From Paenibacillus sp. 32352 (GTDB lineage Bacteria; Bacillota; Bacilli; Paenibacillales; NBRC-103111): a stretch of 64,000 nt of DNA. Position 1 is the first letter of the stretch. The number at the start of each line of letters is the position of its first letter. Both the position numbers and the translations under genes were made by a program. This document shows, piece after piece, positions 15,613-25,800 of this stretch. The notes under the pieces are model-generated. The model saw nothing but the letters and a program-made list of their open reading frames with translations. It made no database searches and had not been told where the DNA came from. The stretch is taken from positions 248,001 through 312,000 of the forward strand of contig NZ_MZNT01000004.1 of assembly GCF_002042965.1 (NCBI RefSeq), in the 5' to 3' direction.

Positions 15613-15831
15613 TTATTTTCTAGATGAAACAGCTTCTCCATAAGCGGGGAAAACCGTCAATACACGATTCACGGCAAAAACCCTTGGTGCTTTACGCTCA
15701 CAGCAATAAGCACGAAGCAGCATGTCGTCAACCGTTTGAATCCAAATCCGGCGCTGGGTCATAGCTCCCTTCCGATCCCAGTAGATGATGTGCACTTGTC
15801 GGCCTGCATACCTTTTAAGCTCCTTGAACAA
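15613..15831 (-). CDS. Small WYL-like beta protein
   Basis: 72 aa from a TTG start at 15831 with GGAGGG 8 bases upstream. The pattern VHIIYWDRKGAMTQRRIWIQTVDDMLLRAYCCERKAPRVFAVNRVLTV resembles the WYL beta-barrel fold (strand, R-R-I strand, AYC in the WYL position, R-x-F-x-V-x-R-I). WYL domains bind single-stranded DNA or nucleotides in several DNA-damage and phage-defence regulators. Assignment is by pattern only. A LexA-like box overlies the promoter. Confidence 0.5.
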   Translation of the reverse strand: MFKELKRYAGRQVHIIYWDRKGAMTQRRIWIQTVDDMLLRAYCCERKAPRVFAVNRVLTVFPAYGEAVSSRK

Positions 15832-15849
15832 CCTGCCATCCCTCCATAC

Positions 15850-15869
15850 AGAACATATGTTCCATTATA
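15850..15869 (-). promoter_or_regulatory. LexA-like box over a -10 region
   Basis: AGAACATATGTTCC (plus strand, 15850-15863) matches the Bacillus LexA box at 13 of 14 and contains the perfect palindrome GAACATATGTTC. A minus-strand -10 TATAAT lies directly upstream at 15869-15864. Confidence 0.65.
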
Positions 15870-15963
15870 TCCTGAGAGGACTTGGCTTATGCAATGGTAA
15901 ATGCTGCATGGATGCTATAAATCCCAACTGTCAGCAAGCTGCACAAATCAAAAAGTATATAAC

Positions 15964-15998
15964 AAAAGCCGAAACCTTCTGACGAAGACTCGGCTTTT
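15964..15998. terminator. Bidirectional-looking terminator
   Basis: AAAAGCCGA / TCGGCTTTT stem (15964-15972, 15990-15998). On the minus strand it ends the acyltransferase transcript. Confidence 0.65.
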
Positions 15999-16024
15999 GC
16001 GAATGTTACTGGAAAAGCGGCAGC

Positions 16025-17173
16025 TTAGGCTATCTTCTTGCGGGGAGAGGGGGCCCCAACCAGCCATCGACCGATAGGCAGCTTGCTCAAAACCACCGCT
16101 GTCAGCACCGATAAGAATGCGCATAGAAGGAAGGCCGCTACGGTCCTTATCGAAATATTTCCCCCTGGGAGCATATAATCCGCTGCACCGGTTGCGAAGG
16201 TAAGCATTAATGCATGAGCCAAATAAGCTCCATAGGAATGCTTGCCCAAATAATAGAATGTCCTGCGAAGCGCATCGCTAGTCCCTTCCTGCAGCCAAAC
16301 CGCCATGATGCACATGGCTATGACGGAAAGCAGCAGAAATACGACCATAAAAGGCTGAAGCAGCAATGTCGCATTGTACTGAATCACGTAGCCGCTGCCG
16401 GTCGGAAAGCTGTGAACAATCTTGTAGAATAATACCAGACTGCAAAGAAGGTACAGCGAGAGCCAGACCGTTCTTGTTTTCATCATCCATGGTTTCCAGT
16501 ACTGGATATTCAGACCGGCTGCGGCGCCCATAATAAAATAAAGCAAAAAGTACAATGCATTACGATCCGCGTATTCGGTGAACAAGGGCGTAACAACCGG
16601 AAGATGCCAGCTTTCGGCCGCGGAACTTATGTCACCTATTTTCGTAGTCAAGCCGATATAGGCAAGGCATAAGAGAATAAAGCCAGCCCTAAGCATCCAA
16701 GGCTTGGTTATCTCCCAAATGCGCAGCACACCTCTTTGAAGGAGCGGGAACAAAAGATACAATTGGATACTCATGACAACGTACCAAAGATGGTACGATG
16801 CTTTCCCCGTCACCCAGTCAAGCAGAATCCGCTTGCCTACATCCCGCCATTCGGCACCCAAATCTCCAAAAAAGATCGCATACAAGGTAGACCAGATCAA
16901 ATAAGGCAGCACGATATCTTTAAACCTTTTGCGGATGAACGGAACAAAGGGAACCTTGTCCCTGTAATTATAGAACAAGACAAATCCGGTAATGAAAATA
17001 AAGATCGGAACGGCAAACTTCGCCGCTATAAGCAGCAGTCCGAGTACGGCGCCATTCTCTAGCCCCGTTTCGGGCAAATAAGCGTAATGGCCAATCGCGT
17101 GCTGAAGCACGACGGCCAGGAAAGCAAAACCGCGTAAATATTGAATTTCCTCAACTCTTGCCTGCTTGGACAA
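16025..17173 (-). CDS. Acyltransferase family 3 membrane protein
   Basis: 382 aa with about ten hydrophobic helices. The N-terminal EEIQYLRGFAFLAVVLQHA carries the catalytic-type His of the acyltransferase 3 / OafA family, followed by FVPFIRKRFKDIVLPYLIWS. Such proteins O-acetylate or O-succinylate surface polysaccharides at the membrane. TTG start at 17173 with AGGAG 9 bases upstream. It stands alone between a terminator and the VOC gene. Confidence 0.85.
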   Translation of the reverse strand: MSKQARVEEIQYLRGFAFLAVVLQHAIGHYAYLPETGLENGAVLGLLLIAAKFAVPIFIFITGFVLFYNYRDKVPFVPFIRKRFKDIVLPYLIWSTLYAIFFGDLGAEWRDVGKRILLDWVTGKASYHLWYVVMSIQLYLLFPLLQRGVLRIWEITKPWMLRAGFILLCLAYIGLTTKIGDISSAAESWHLPVVTPLFTEYADRNALYFLLYFIMGAAAGLNIQYWKPWMMKTRTVWLSLYLLCSLVLFYKIVHSFPTGSGYVIQYNATLLLQPFMVVFLLLSVIAMCIMAVWLQEGTSDALRRTFYYLGKHSYGAYLAHALMLTFATGAADYMLPGGNISIRTVAAFLLCAFLSVLTAVVLSKLPIGRWLVGAPSPRKKIA

Positions 17174-17255
17174 AGGTCTTTCACTCCTCTTGGTTGCTTA
17201 GCGGTTTGTGAAAAACCAGCCTCCTTAGTATATCACACATGAATCCTAAGCTTTG

Positions 17256-17645
17256 TTATCTCGTCGATTGGAAAAATTCGATCCATTCCCCGTCAGGTCC
17301 GTGAAAGAAGAAGTACCGCGAGCCGTTAGGCAGTGTAGTGATCTCCGAATCGATAAGCTTCACATCAAGCGACTGGATTCTCGTGAATTCCTCTTCGATA
17401 TCGTCTGTAGTGAAGGCAATATGATGTACCTTCCCTTCAACGGGCAGCCCGTCATTGTACCCTTCAATCAGCTCCAGCTCCGTCTCGCCTGCTTGGCCGA
17501 AGCCAAGAAATGCAAGCCTCATCACGCCATTGGAATGAATCAGCGTATCCTTCAAGGTCAGTCCTACTATCTCTTGATAAAAAGTAATAGAACGCTCCAA
17601 ATTGGTTACCATAACGCCGACATGCTCCATTTTGGTTCTTGCCAT
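17256..17645 (-). CDS. VOC superfamily (glyoxalase I-like) protein
   Basis: 129 aa: two beta-alpha-beta-beta-beta modules. Metal-ligand-like residues are His in MEHVGVMV, Glu in ELELIE, His in VHHIAF and Glu in EWIEFFQ, the pattern of glyoxalase I and methylmalonyl-CoA epimerase. The exact reaction is unknown. ATG 17645 is chosen because AGGAGG lies 8 bases upstream, within a frame that stays open to 17672. Confidence 0.82.
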   Translation of the reverse strand: MARTKMEHVGVMVTNLERSITFYQEIVGLTLKDTLIHSNGVMRLAFLGFGQAGETELELIEGYNDGLPVEGKVHHIAFTTDDIEEEFTRIQSLDVKLIDSEITTLPNGSRYFFFHGPDGEWIEFFQSTR

Positions 17646-17796
17646 ATTCACATCCTCCTCATTCACTTCCAATGGAATTCTTTATCAATCATGGTCCATA
17701 TTATCGAAAAAAGAACCGGATGACAATCATTGAAATTGTCCCACCCTTTATATATACTAAAGATAAGCAACTATATTTTCTAAAGGAGTGAATCCC

Positions 17797-18495
17797 ATGA
17801 TACAAATCCATCCTGCCGATTCCCGTTATTCTTCCGACCACGGCTGGCTTCAAAGCAATTTCAGCTTCTCCTTCGGAGATTACTACGATCCGGAGAATAC
17901 CGAATTCGGCCCCCTCTGCGTCTTTAATGACGATGTGGTTGCAGGACATCGAGGCTTCGGCGCTCATCCCCACCGCGAGATGGAGATTGTCTCCATTGTA
18001 TTGAGAGGCCAGCTGCAGCACGAAGACAGCACGGGGCACAAGGCAGTCACCGGCTTCGGTGGCATCCAGCGAATGACGGCGGGGACCGGCATTATCCATT
18101 CAGAAGTCAATCCGGGAGATGAGGAAGTAGAGCTGCTGCAAATATGGTTCACACCGAATCAGCGGCAGTTAGAGCCTTCTTACGAAACGACGAGCTATGA
18201 TCCTGCTCTAATGAAAAATCGGCTGCTTCCTATCGTTTCGGACGCATCAGGACCTCATATCGCACACATTCATCAAAATCTAACGATGTATTTATCGGAG
18301 CTGGATCCTGGACAATCGATCACATTCCGGCAAAAGCCGGACCGCAGAACGTATATCTTCGTGATAGAGGGCTCTTTATCTATTAACGAGTCGAATCATC
18401 TGAACCGCCGGGATGCGGCTAGAATCACTCATGAAACCGATCTGTCGTTGAATACAGAGCAAGGTGCGACGCTGCTGCTCATCGATTTACCATAA
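17797..18495 (+). CDS. Pirin family cupin protein (YhhW-like)
   Basis: 232 aa bicupin. The N-terminal cupin has GFGAHPHREMEIVSIVLRGQLQHEDS and MTAGTGIIHSE, giving the pirin metal ligands (two His, His, Glu). The C-terminal cupin (RRTYIFVIEGSLSI) lacks an obvious metal site. E. coli YhhW of this type has quercetinase activity; the role here is unknown. ATG 17797 is preferred because AAAGGAG ends 8 bases upstream and overlaps the earlier in-frame GTG at 17788. Confidence 0.88.
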   Translation: MIQIHPADSRYSSDHGWLQSNFSFSFGDYYDPENTEFGPLCVFNDDVVAGHRGFGAHPHREMEIVSIVLRGQLQHEDSTGHKAVTGFGGIQRMTAGTGIIHSEVNPGDEEVELLQIWFTPNQRQLEPSYETTSYDPALMKNRLLPIVSDASGPHIAHIHQNLTMYLSELDPGQSITFRQKPDRRTYIFVIEGSLSINESNHLNRRDAARITHETDLSLNTEQGATLLLIDLP

Positions 18496-18527
18496 AAAGG
18501 TCATAAAGCCGGGGAGTGAACAAGAGG

Positions 18528-18854
18528 ATGTCCAAAATTCATTTTTATATTAAGCATGCTATCGGCAGCCGTATGCTGTTCGATGTCAGCGGGAAGCAAA
18601 AGTCATTCTCTCTCGATGGAAAAGAAGGCGAGTGGATCTTTACAGTCGAGGATGTGGAGCCGGAGACGGCCGCGTTGGTGGAGAATAACATATGGAATCT
18701 TAATTTGTTTTATTTTATTGAAGAGCCTGGTAAGCCTATTCGGAAATATTGGTTTTATGATAAAGATAAGCCTCAAATTCATTATGACCTGGATTCGCGC
18801 AAGTGGACTATCCAGGTGGATACCAGAATGGAATACAATAACGAGAAAATTTGA
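18528..18854 (+). CDS. Hypothetical protein
   Basis: 108 aa, soluble, with no signal peptide. It is beta-rich with many aromatic residues (KIHFYIKHAIGSRMLFDVSG, NIWNLNLFYFIEEPGKPIRKYWFYDKDKPQIHYDL). No family recognised. It follows the pirin gene by 32 bp and probably shares its transcript. GGGGAG is 11 bases before ATG; an in-frame GTG at 18516 overlaps that site and is less likely. Confidence 0.6.
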   Translation: MSKIHFYIKHAIGSRMLFDVSGKQKSFSLDGKEGEWIFTVEDVEPETAALVENNIWNLNLFYFIEEPGKPIRKYWFYDKDKPQIHYDLDSRKWTIQVDTRMEYNNEKI

Positions 18855-18878
18855 TCATCCGCTGTTCTCTAAGCGAAC

Positions 18879-18900
18879 AAGGGCTTCCTGGGAAGCCCTT
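18879..18900 (+). terminator. Hairpin after the pirin operon
   Basis: Perfect palindrome AAGGGCTTCC-TG-GGAAGCCCTT. No T tract follows, so it is a weak candidate. Confidence 0.45.
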
Positions 18901-18931
18901 ATAGGGGAACGAGTTCAAGGCCTGCTCCAAT

Positions 18932-18975
18932 AAAAAATCCCGTAAGGTTCACGCTGCTGCATGAATCATACGGGA
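18932..18975 (-). terminator. Terminator of the tRNA cluster
   Basis: TCCCGTA / TACGGGA stem (18938-18944, 18969-18975) with a nested hairpin, followed by six T on the minus strand. Confidence 0.8.
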
Positions 18976-19001
18976 CTGTTATGTACGCTATGGAATGATT
19001 G

Positions 19002-19087
19002 TGGTGCCGAAGACCGGACTCGAACCGGTACGGGGTCGCCCCCGCAGGATTTTAAGTCCTGTGCGTCTGCCATTCCGCCACTCCGGC
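19002..19087 (-). tRNA. tRNA-Leu (TAA)
   Basis: Starts GCCGGAG, has a long variable arm, anticodon stem CAGGA/TCCTG with loop CTTAAAA (anticodon TAA), T arm ACCGG-TTCGAGT-CCGGT, and an encoded CCA. Confidence 0.95.
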
Positions 19088-19121
19088 AAACATGATGATG
19101 ACCACGATCAAATTGCAATGG

Positions 19122-19198
19122 TGGTGGGCCCTGAGGGACTCGAACCCCCGACCAATCGGTTATGAGCCGACCGCTCTAACCAACTGAGCTAAGGGCCC
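19122..19198 (-). tRNA. tRNA-Ile2 (CAT, lysidine type)
   Basis: Acceptor GGGCCCT / AGGGCCC, D arm TAGCTCAGTTGGTTAGAGC, anticodon loop CTCATAA and encoded CCA. The GGCTCATAACC anticodon region matches bacterial tRNA-Ile2, whose C34 is modified to lysidine by TilS, rather than elongator Met. The choice is from memory of these sequences. Confidence 0.85.
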
Positions 19199-19210
19199 AC
19201 AAGATGGGTT

Positions 19211-19287
<77 letters not shown>

Positions 19288-19319
19288 TTAGTTGGCTAGT
19301 TGTCTTAGCGACGAACTCA

Positions 19320-19349
19320 ATAATACAATATAGATAGAAGAGTTGTCAA
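19320..19349 (-). promoter_or_regulatory. tRNA cluster promoter
   Basis: TTGACA (19349-19344), 18-bp spacer, TATTAT (19325-19320), upstream of tRNA-fMet. Confidence 0.8.
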
Positions 19350-19369
19350 GAAAAAAATAACAAAAAATT

Positions 19370-19534
19370 TTATACGATGTAACGGACCCCAAAACGGCCT
19401 TTTTTGGAGCGGTACACTTCAACCTCTTGAGGGCACTCGTAGCCGTAAATCCACCAATCCTCTTCCATTCTCTTGGCAAGACAGCCAGCCTGAAATTTGC
19501 TTTCGTACAGCTTAGCCCAATATACCCAATTCAT
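19370..19534 (-). CDS. Small hypothetical protein (54 aa)
   Basis: ATG 19534 to TAA 19370, with GGAGTGA 6 bases upstream. The product MNWVYWAKLYESKFQAGCLA... is rich in Trp and Tyr, with a central EEDWWIYGYECPQEVEVYRS and a basic end. It has the look of a real small soluble protein. No family recognised. It lies just upstream of the tRNA promoter. Confidence 0.6.
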   Translation of the reverse strand: MNWVYWAKLYESKFQAGCLAKRMEEDWWIYGYECPQEVEVYRSKKGRFGVRYIV

Positions 19535-19728
19535 GTTCGTTCACTCCGATTAATTCATATTTCAGTGTGTTGGTATATAGCATATCCAAAAATCAATTGG
19601 CTTATTTTCCATCCCGCCCCTTTTTTATTTCTCCACATTTACGTAATAAACCCATAATATAGGAAATATCTTTTTGGGCTGATTCACGCACCTTGCGAAC
19701 TTTCCGATATTTCATAATGATATTCTAA

Positions 19729-19757
19729 GAAAAAAAGAAGCTGCCCGAAGGCAGCCT
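19729..19757 (-). terminator. Terminator of the RND operon
   Basis: GGCTGCC-TTCG-GGCAGC on the minus strand, with a stable tetraloop and seven T. It follows the gene ending at 19775. Confidence 0.88.
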
Positions 19758-19774
19758 CCTTGATGATATATGGA

Positions 19775-21505
19775 TTATTGCTTAAATACACCAAGCAAAC
19801 GTTTGGATTCACCGGCTTGTGTAGTAAACAGCTCATAGACGCGAATCGTCAGAGGTCGTTCAAACTGCTCGGTCGTGGATTCGAAAATAATGTTATTTTC
19901 CCCGGTTACAAGTCTTCCCGCACCGATAAACTTGCCAGTCGTTGTACCTATCAACCGACCGATAGAATCATAGATCTCAAACTGCAGCTTGGAAAAGCTT
20001 GGATCAACCTGAACCGATTCATCGCGGGTCAGCTCCAGATCAAATCTAGCTTTGTAAGAATAGGTTAGCGAATTACCCAGCCGGTTGAAAATAGGCGTGA
20101 TCGTCCAGTAGGTTACTTTTGCCCCAAATGGGTATACTTTAAATTCATTCTCCGGCTCATCCGGCTGAAGGACAACGCTATAAGCCGCAATCGTTGTTTT
20201 GTACGGAGCTGCCTTCTGGGTATCCTGTACTTTTAATGCAAGCCCGTTACCCTGCTCTGAATTCGGTAGTGTATAAGAATAAGAGACAACCAGGCTGGAG
20301 TTCGGCAGTACGCTTTTGGTTGAAATGAGTTGGCGGTTGCCGCTATACGTATAGCCGTCAGCACTGACCAGATCCGTCTGGAATTCCGGAACCGCAATCG
20401 GCATATCACTGTTATTAGTTAACTTAAACTTGGCGGTTACATTCTTTGAGCCCTCTTCTTCATTAGCATCCATATGAAACTCTACCAGGGATACCTGCAT
20501 GTTCGGATGAATCAAATCGCTCAAGCTGTCGAATTTCATGGCGCTGCCCATCTGATAAACCGGATAAGCCGTACCTGCCCCAGTAGACTGCAGTAAGATG
20601 TTCAGCCTTCCGACGTTATAATTGACCAAAGTGGGCTGTCCGCCGTTTCCGGATTGGGCAAACTTCTCCGGTGTCAGCAAGTTGATGCTTGAAAGCACCG
20701 TGTCATTATCGGTAGAAATAGCGTAATGAATATATTTTTGTTCCTTGGCTTCCAGCACGATGTCTCCTTGCTCGACTCTCTTGCCTGCATACACTTGCGT
20801 GTCTGACTTGCCATCCAATGTGAAGTCCGGCAGCGTCTCCCTTCCCTCCGACGGATTCTTCACTAACAGCTGAACAACTTGTACCGTTCCTTTATCGGTC
20901 ATTTCCTTCTCAATACTAACGGGAGTGTATACCAGGGGAGACTCGAAGGATGCGATTTTGAAGGTCTCTCCCCATTTTTTGACGGCCATCGGATCGGTGA
21001 TCGCCATATCGCTGCCCTTCCAGGACTGGCCGGCGATCGGAGCTGCTACAATCAGAGTTTCCGTTTTCGGATATACATAATAATCGACATCGGTCCAATT
21101 CACTTCGGACAGCGTCACGTTGTCCGTCCTGTCAATTACAGACATGTAGCTCAATTCCGTGTTGGCTCTTGGTTGGATAGACTTAGGGTTCGAGGCGCTG
21201 GGCTGCAGCGTGTACTCGACTCCGTCAGCGGTTTTGACGCGAAGCTCGTATTCAGGAACCCGGGTAATGGCTCCGCTGTTGTTTTTCATGCGAACGACAA
21301 CGCCGATTCTCGTGCCTTCGAGTACATGCTCGTTCAATACACTCTTGATATCCACGCTCAAAGCATCGGTTAGGGTATAAGAAGCAGCCGGAGCCGCCAG
21401 ATTAGCTGTTTCTGTGGGTTCCGCAGCCAGCGCGGTATAGCCTGTTGTCATTAGCGAGGTCGTAATGACGACGGATGTTACGGTCTTTTTCCAGTTCATT
21501 TTCAC
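19775..21505 (-). CDS. Secreted beta-rich protein of the RND operon
   Basis: 576 aa with a Sec signal peptide (residues 1-28, ending TALAA). The mature part appears to be built of repeated beta-sandwich modules: each has a variant of N-x-x-G/S-x-x-x-x-VPE/A-x-x-x-x-(T/S)-x-DGxxY followed by L-P-N/S-S. No catalytic motif is seen. It is the last gene of the MarR-RND-adaptor run (24 bp after the adaptor). The layout, including the C-terminal Y-x-L-x-Y...LEL-T-x-x region, resembles the protein at 26784, so I infer paralogs that serve two exporters as extracytoplasmic partners or cargo. Confidence 0.65.
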   Translation of the reverse strand: MKMNWKKTVTSVVITTSLMTTGYTALAAEPTETANLAAPAASYTLTDALSVDIKSVLNEHVLEGTRIGVVVRMKNNSGAITRVPEYELRVKTADGVEYTLQPSASNPKSIQPRANTELSYMSVIDRTDNVTLSEVNWTDVDYYVYPKTETLIVAAPIAGQSWKGSDMAITDPMAVKKWGETFKIASFESPLVYTPVSIEKEMTDKGTVQVVQLLVKNPSEGRETLPDFTLDGKSDTQVYAGKRVEQGDIVLEAKEQKYIHYAISTDNDTVLSSINLLTPEKFAQSGNGGQPTLVNYNVGRLNILLQSTGAGTAYPVYQMGSAMKFDSLSDLIHPNMQVSLVEFHMDANEEEGSKNVTAKFKLTNNSDMPIAVPEFQTDLVSADGYTYSGNRQLISTKSVLPNSSLVVSYSYTLPNSEQGNGLALKVQDTQKAAPYKTTIAAYSVVLQPDEPENEFKVYPFGAKVTYWTITPIFNRLGNSLTYSYKARFDLELTRDESVQVDPSFSKLQFEIYDSIGRLIGTTTGKFIGAGRLVTGENNIIFESTTEQFERPLTIRVYELFTTQAGESKRLLGVFKQ

Positions 21506-21529
21506 TTGGTTCTCCTCCAGTTCATGCGA

Positions 21530-22783
21530 TTATTTCGCAAGCTCTACCTTTTCCTTATCTTTTAACTGATTCTGCCCGGAGATGACGAGCTGTTCCCCCT
21601 CTTTCACTCCCGAGATCACTTCCTGCTCCGCCTCGTTCAGACGGCCAAGCTGAACCTTACGCTTCTCTACCGAGTCGCCTGCCAAGACGAATACGAAGGT
21701 ATCTCCACCCTCACGTACAACGCTCAAGGTCGGTACCGTAACAACCACTTGGTCCTTCTCCTCGGACAGCAGCACCTGAGCCTTCATGCCAGGCTTCAGC
21801 TTGCGGTCCGCATTCGGCACTTCAAGCTCGAGGGAATACGATTTGGACTGAGCGCTCATCACATCGGCCAAATAGCTCACCTTGGCTGTTTGCTTATCGG
21901 TCGTGCCCGGTACGTAGAAGGTAAGCTCCTGCTTCCCGCGGATCATGTTCGCCGCATCCTCCGTCAGCTCCGCTTTAATCTTGATCGGATCAAGCTGCTG
22001 AACCTGTGCCGCTCGGAAGCCCGCTTGCAGCGTCATTCCTGTTTCGATAGGGAGATCCGTCAACACACCGCTTACCGGCGCCTTTACTTCCATATTGGAT
22101 AACGTCCGGTCCGCTTCCCGGATGGATAGCTCAGAAGATTGCAGCGACTGCTCCACCTGGGATAAAGAATTGGTCGTATCCAAAGTTTTCAGCTTTGCTT
22201 TGGAGTTTTCCAGGTCAAGCTTAAGATTGTTAAGCTGACTTTCCATTTGCTCCAGCTGGAACTTGGTGACCAGCCCCATATCGTAGTCGTTGCGCATTTT
22301 GCTGTAATTTTTCTCAGTATCCTTTATTGAGGTTTCCAGCTTGGTGATCCCGTTCTGAAGCTCTTGCCGGGAGTTGACTAAATCCTCCTTGGATTTCACC
22401 AATTGCTGCTGGCTGCCGGTTAGCGAGATTTGAGCTCTTTCCTTTTGCAGCTGCACGTCGGTAGGATCGATCCGGAAAATAACCTCGCCCTTTTCTACCG
22501 AGTCTCCCCGTTTTTTCAATATTTCCAGAATGTCGCCGCCAACCTTGTTCACGACATCCACTTGAATGGAAGAGGCCACGTCGGCTACCTGCTCGAGTGG
22601 ATCTCCGATTTTTTTCTTTTCAATCTTGGCTGTTTTAACGGTCTTGATTTTCGTTTCAGCTGCACTTGCCTCGGGCTGAGCCGCAGGCTTGGAAGTACAC
22701 CCCGCGATCAGTGCCGAGCTGATGACTACGGCCCCCATGACTTTGGTGCTTTGTTTTAGCGTTTTTGCAAATGTCGGATTCAT
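21530..22783 (-). CDS. RND efflux adaptor lipoprotein (membrane fusion protein)
   Basis: 417 aa lipoprotein with lipobox ALIAGC at Cys29. HlyD/AcrA-type layout: lipoyl half (DVVNKVGGDILEILKKRGDSVEKGEVIFRIDPTDV), a coiled-coil hairpin (~110-215), the second lipoyl half (MEVKAPVSGVLTDLPIETGMTLQ), then beta-barrel and C-terminal KVQLGR...VISGVKEGEQLV domains. In Gram-positives such adaptors link a pump to the cell wall. 29 bp after the RND gene. Confidence 0.9.
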   Translation of the reverse strand: MNPTFAKTLKQSTKVMGAVVISSALIAGCTSKPAAQPEASAAETKIKTVKTAKIEKKKIGDPLEQVADVASSIQVDVVNKVGGDILEILKKRGDSVEKGEVIFRIDPTDVQLQKERAQISLTGSQQQLVKSKEDLVNSRQELQNGITKLETSIKDTEKNYSKMRNDYDMGLVTKFQLEQMESQLNNLKLDLENSKAKLKTLDTTNSLSQVEQSLQSSELSIREADRTLSNMEVKAPVSGVLTDLPIETGMTLQAGFRAAQVQQLDPIKIKAELTEDAANMIRGKQELTFYVPGTTDKQTAKVSYLADVMSAQSKSYSLELEVPNADRKLKPGMKAQVLLSEEKDQVVVTVPTLSVVREGGDTFVFVLAGDSVEKRKVQLGRLNEAEQEVISGVKEGEQLVISGQNQLKDKEKVELAK

Positions 22784-22812
22784 TAGCTTCTTCTCCTTTT
22801 CCGAGTTCCCGA

Positions 22813-25800
22813 TTAATTAGCTCCGGAAGCAGCGTTCGCTTCCAACGTGGCTTTATTTTTTCTGAACATCTTTCCAAACCTTTTTTTGATATTATCGATC
22901 ATGATATAAACGACAGGCACGACAATCAAAGTTAGCAAGGTAGACGTTGTTAAACCGCCGATAACAACTACGGCGAGGCCTTTCGATATCAAAGTTCCTT
23001 TGGACAATCCCAAGCCGAGAGGCAGCAAAGCTATAATCGTTGCTCCCGCCGTCATAATAATTGGACGAAGACGCGTCAACCCTGCTTCAATCAGCGCTTC
23101 CTTCACTTCATAGCCATCTTCACGAAGCTGCTGCACTCTATCGACTAAAACAATCGCATTGGTGACCACGACTCCAATCAGCATCAGAAAACCAATCAAG
23201 GAAGTGATGTTAACCGATTCGTGAGTAACCAGTAGCCCTAGCAAACCGCCGATGGCGGCAAGCGGTAAGGAGAATAGAATGGCAAATGGCGCGCTGCCGT
23301 TGCCAAAGGCCAATACCATGACCAAATAGACAATAAAGATGGATGCTCCCATAGCGACAAACATTTGGCTGAAGCTCTCTTGAATGTCGTCGGAAACCCC
23401 TTTGACCTCCGTTCTTACACCGGAAGGCAGGTCAACGGTTTTCAGTGCTTCGGCTACTTGCTTGCTGATACCGGCCTTATCGACATTATCGATCTTGGCT
23501 GTAACCTTCACATACTGCTCTTGCATTTCCCTGGTTATGGCTACAGGCGCATCAATTTGCCGAACCTTGGCTATTTCATTCAAATTGATCGTTGCCCCGG
23601 TTGGCGTTTTAACCTGGAAACGCCCGATTTTGTCGATGGAATTTTTGAAGTTCGGATCCAGCATAATTTTCGTTTTAAATGTAGTGTTATCAAACTTCAG
23701 GTCGCCAATCTTCTCTTCGGCCAGCCAGCTGTGAACGGATTCGTTAACTTGAGCCGAGGATAAGCCGTAAATGCGCGCTTTATTTTGGTCAACGCTGATT
23801 TCCACTTCCGTTTTCGATTCGCTCAAGGAATCTTTAATATCAATAAGGGCCGGGAACTCCTTCATCTTCTCCTTAACCAGCTCCGCACCTTTGGAGAGCA
23901 TGAGCAAATCATCGCCCTTCAGCATATAGGAGAAATCCGCTCCCCCGGATGGCGGCCCGCCTGAGCTCAAAAGCTGAACCTCCGCCTCGGAGCCTTTAGG
24001 CAGCATATACAAGATCTCTTCCTTCAAATCCTTAACAAGCTGTTTGGCATCCGTGGCCGGCGACGCTTCCGCAAACATGGAGCTGCGGTACGGAATCCGA
24101 TCCTCGCCTTGATCATAACCGATCAATGCATCGAAGTAGACGAACGTAGGTTGACCTGCCGGGTCCTTAGAGGCCAGCAGCTTAGCTTCGATTTCCTTTA
24201 CTTTCATATCCATGCTTTCGATGGTCGTTTCACGGGGCATCTTGATCGTAATTTGCATCAGCTTATCCGTAGAGCTCTCCGGCATGAACGAGACTGCCAA
24301 GAACGGTACGGTACCTGCGATGGTGACAAAGAACAGCAGAATGGCAAGGAAAATCGTTTTTTTCCTGTTACCGAGAGACCAGAGCAAGATTCTTTTGTAG
24401 CCAAGCGAAAATTTCCCCATCTGATGCTCGTCATGATGCTTGAATTGCTTGCTCCTAAGCACCAGCAGCTTCGCAAGCATAGGAATGACAGTCAAGGCTA
24501 CGAGCAAGGAAGAGAGCAGAGCAACAACAAGTGTTATCGCAAAAGGTCGGAAGATTTCTCCGAGCACCCCGCCGACGAAGGCAATAGGCCCAAATACACC
24601 TACGGTCGTAATGGTCGATGATGTAATGGCTGATGCCACCTGAGAGGTTGCCAGCTTAATAACGGACTCGTTACGCTCCTGAGCTTTTTGCAGCTGGCTG
24701 TAAATATTCTCTATAACCACGATACTATCGTCCACGACACGCCCCACAGCAATGGCCATGCCGCCCAGCGTCATAATATTAAGAGAAATGTCTAGCGGAG
24801 CCATAACGAGCAGGGTCACCAGAATCGACAGCGGAATTGATACGAGTACGATAACGGTCATCCGTACGTTTCTTAAAAAGAGCAAAATCATAATGGACGC
24901 AAGAATCGCTCCTAATCCGCCTTCGCGAACCATACCGTTGACCGATTCTTTAATGTCGGTAGCACTATTGTAGATGGTGTGGAACGTAATGTTGGGGAAG
25001 TCCTTTTTCCACTGCGCCATCAGCTTGTCGGCATCGGCTGCGAATTCTACGGCATTGGCATTTTTCGTTTTGTACAAGTTAATGCCGATGGCCGGCTGTC
25101 CGTTCAGCCTTGATAAGAAAGTCGATTCGGTAATCGCCTCGACTTTAGCTACTTGCTTAAGCAGCAGGGTGTCGCCGTTTGGCGTCGTGATTTTCATGTT
25201 TTCCAGGTTATAAATGGAGTTCAGATCGCTTCTTACCCGGACCATTTGCGTGTTGCCGTTGAAATCAACGGATCCAGCCGGGCTTGTGAGCAATGCGGCT
25301 TTAATACTGGAGGAAACTCCGGATGGGGTCAAACCATAGTTGTTGATGGCATTGATGTCAAGCTTCATCGTAAGCACTGATTCCTGATTGCCGATAGAAT
25401 CAACGTGATCGATGCCTTTCAAGGAGTTAAATCCCGGAAGAATCACATCCTTGTAGACTTTATCAAGCTCTTCCTGATTCATTCCGTTTGATGCATAAGC
25501 GGATAAATAGTATACCGGCTGCGACGCAAAACCAAATGTCTGTACCTTCGGCTTCTCCGAGCCTTGTGGAAGCTTGACGTTGGCGATAAGACTCTCCACG
25601 TCCTTCTTGACGTCTTCCGGCTTCTTATCCTGTTCAAGCTCGATGACGATGGATGAGAAGTTATCGCTTGATGTCGACGTCAGATTCTTCATCCCTTCCA
25701 AGCCGGCAACCGCCTTCTCCAGCGGCTTCGTTACGTCCTCCAGAACGTCCTTGGGGGGAGCTGTGTATTGAGTGTTAACCAATACGACCGGGAACGAAAT

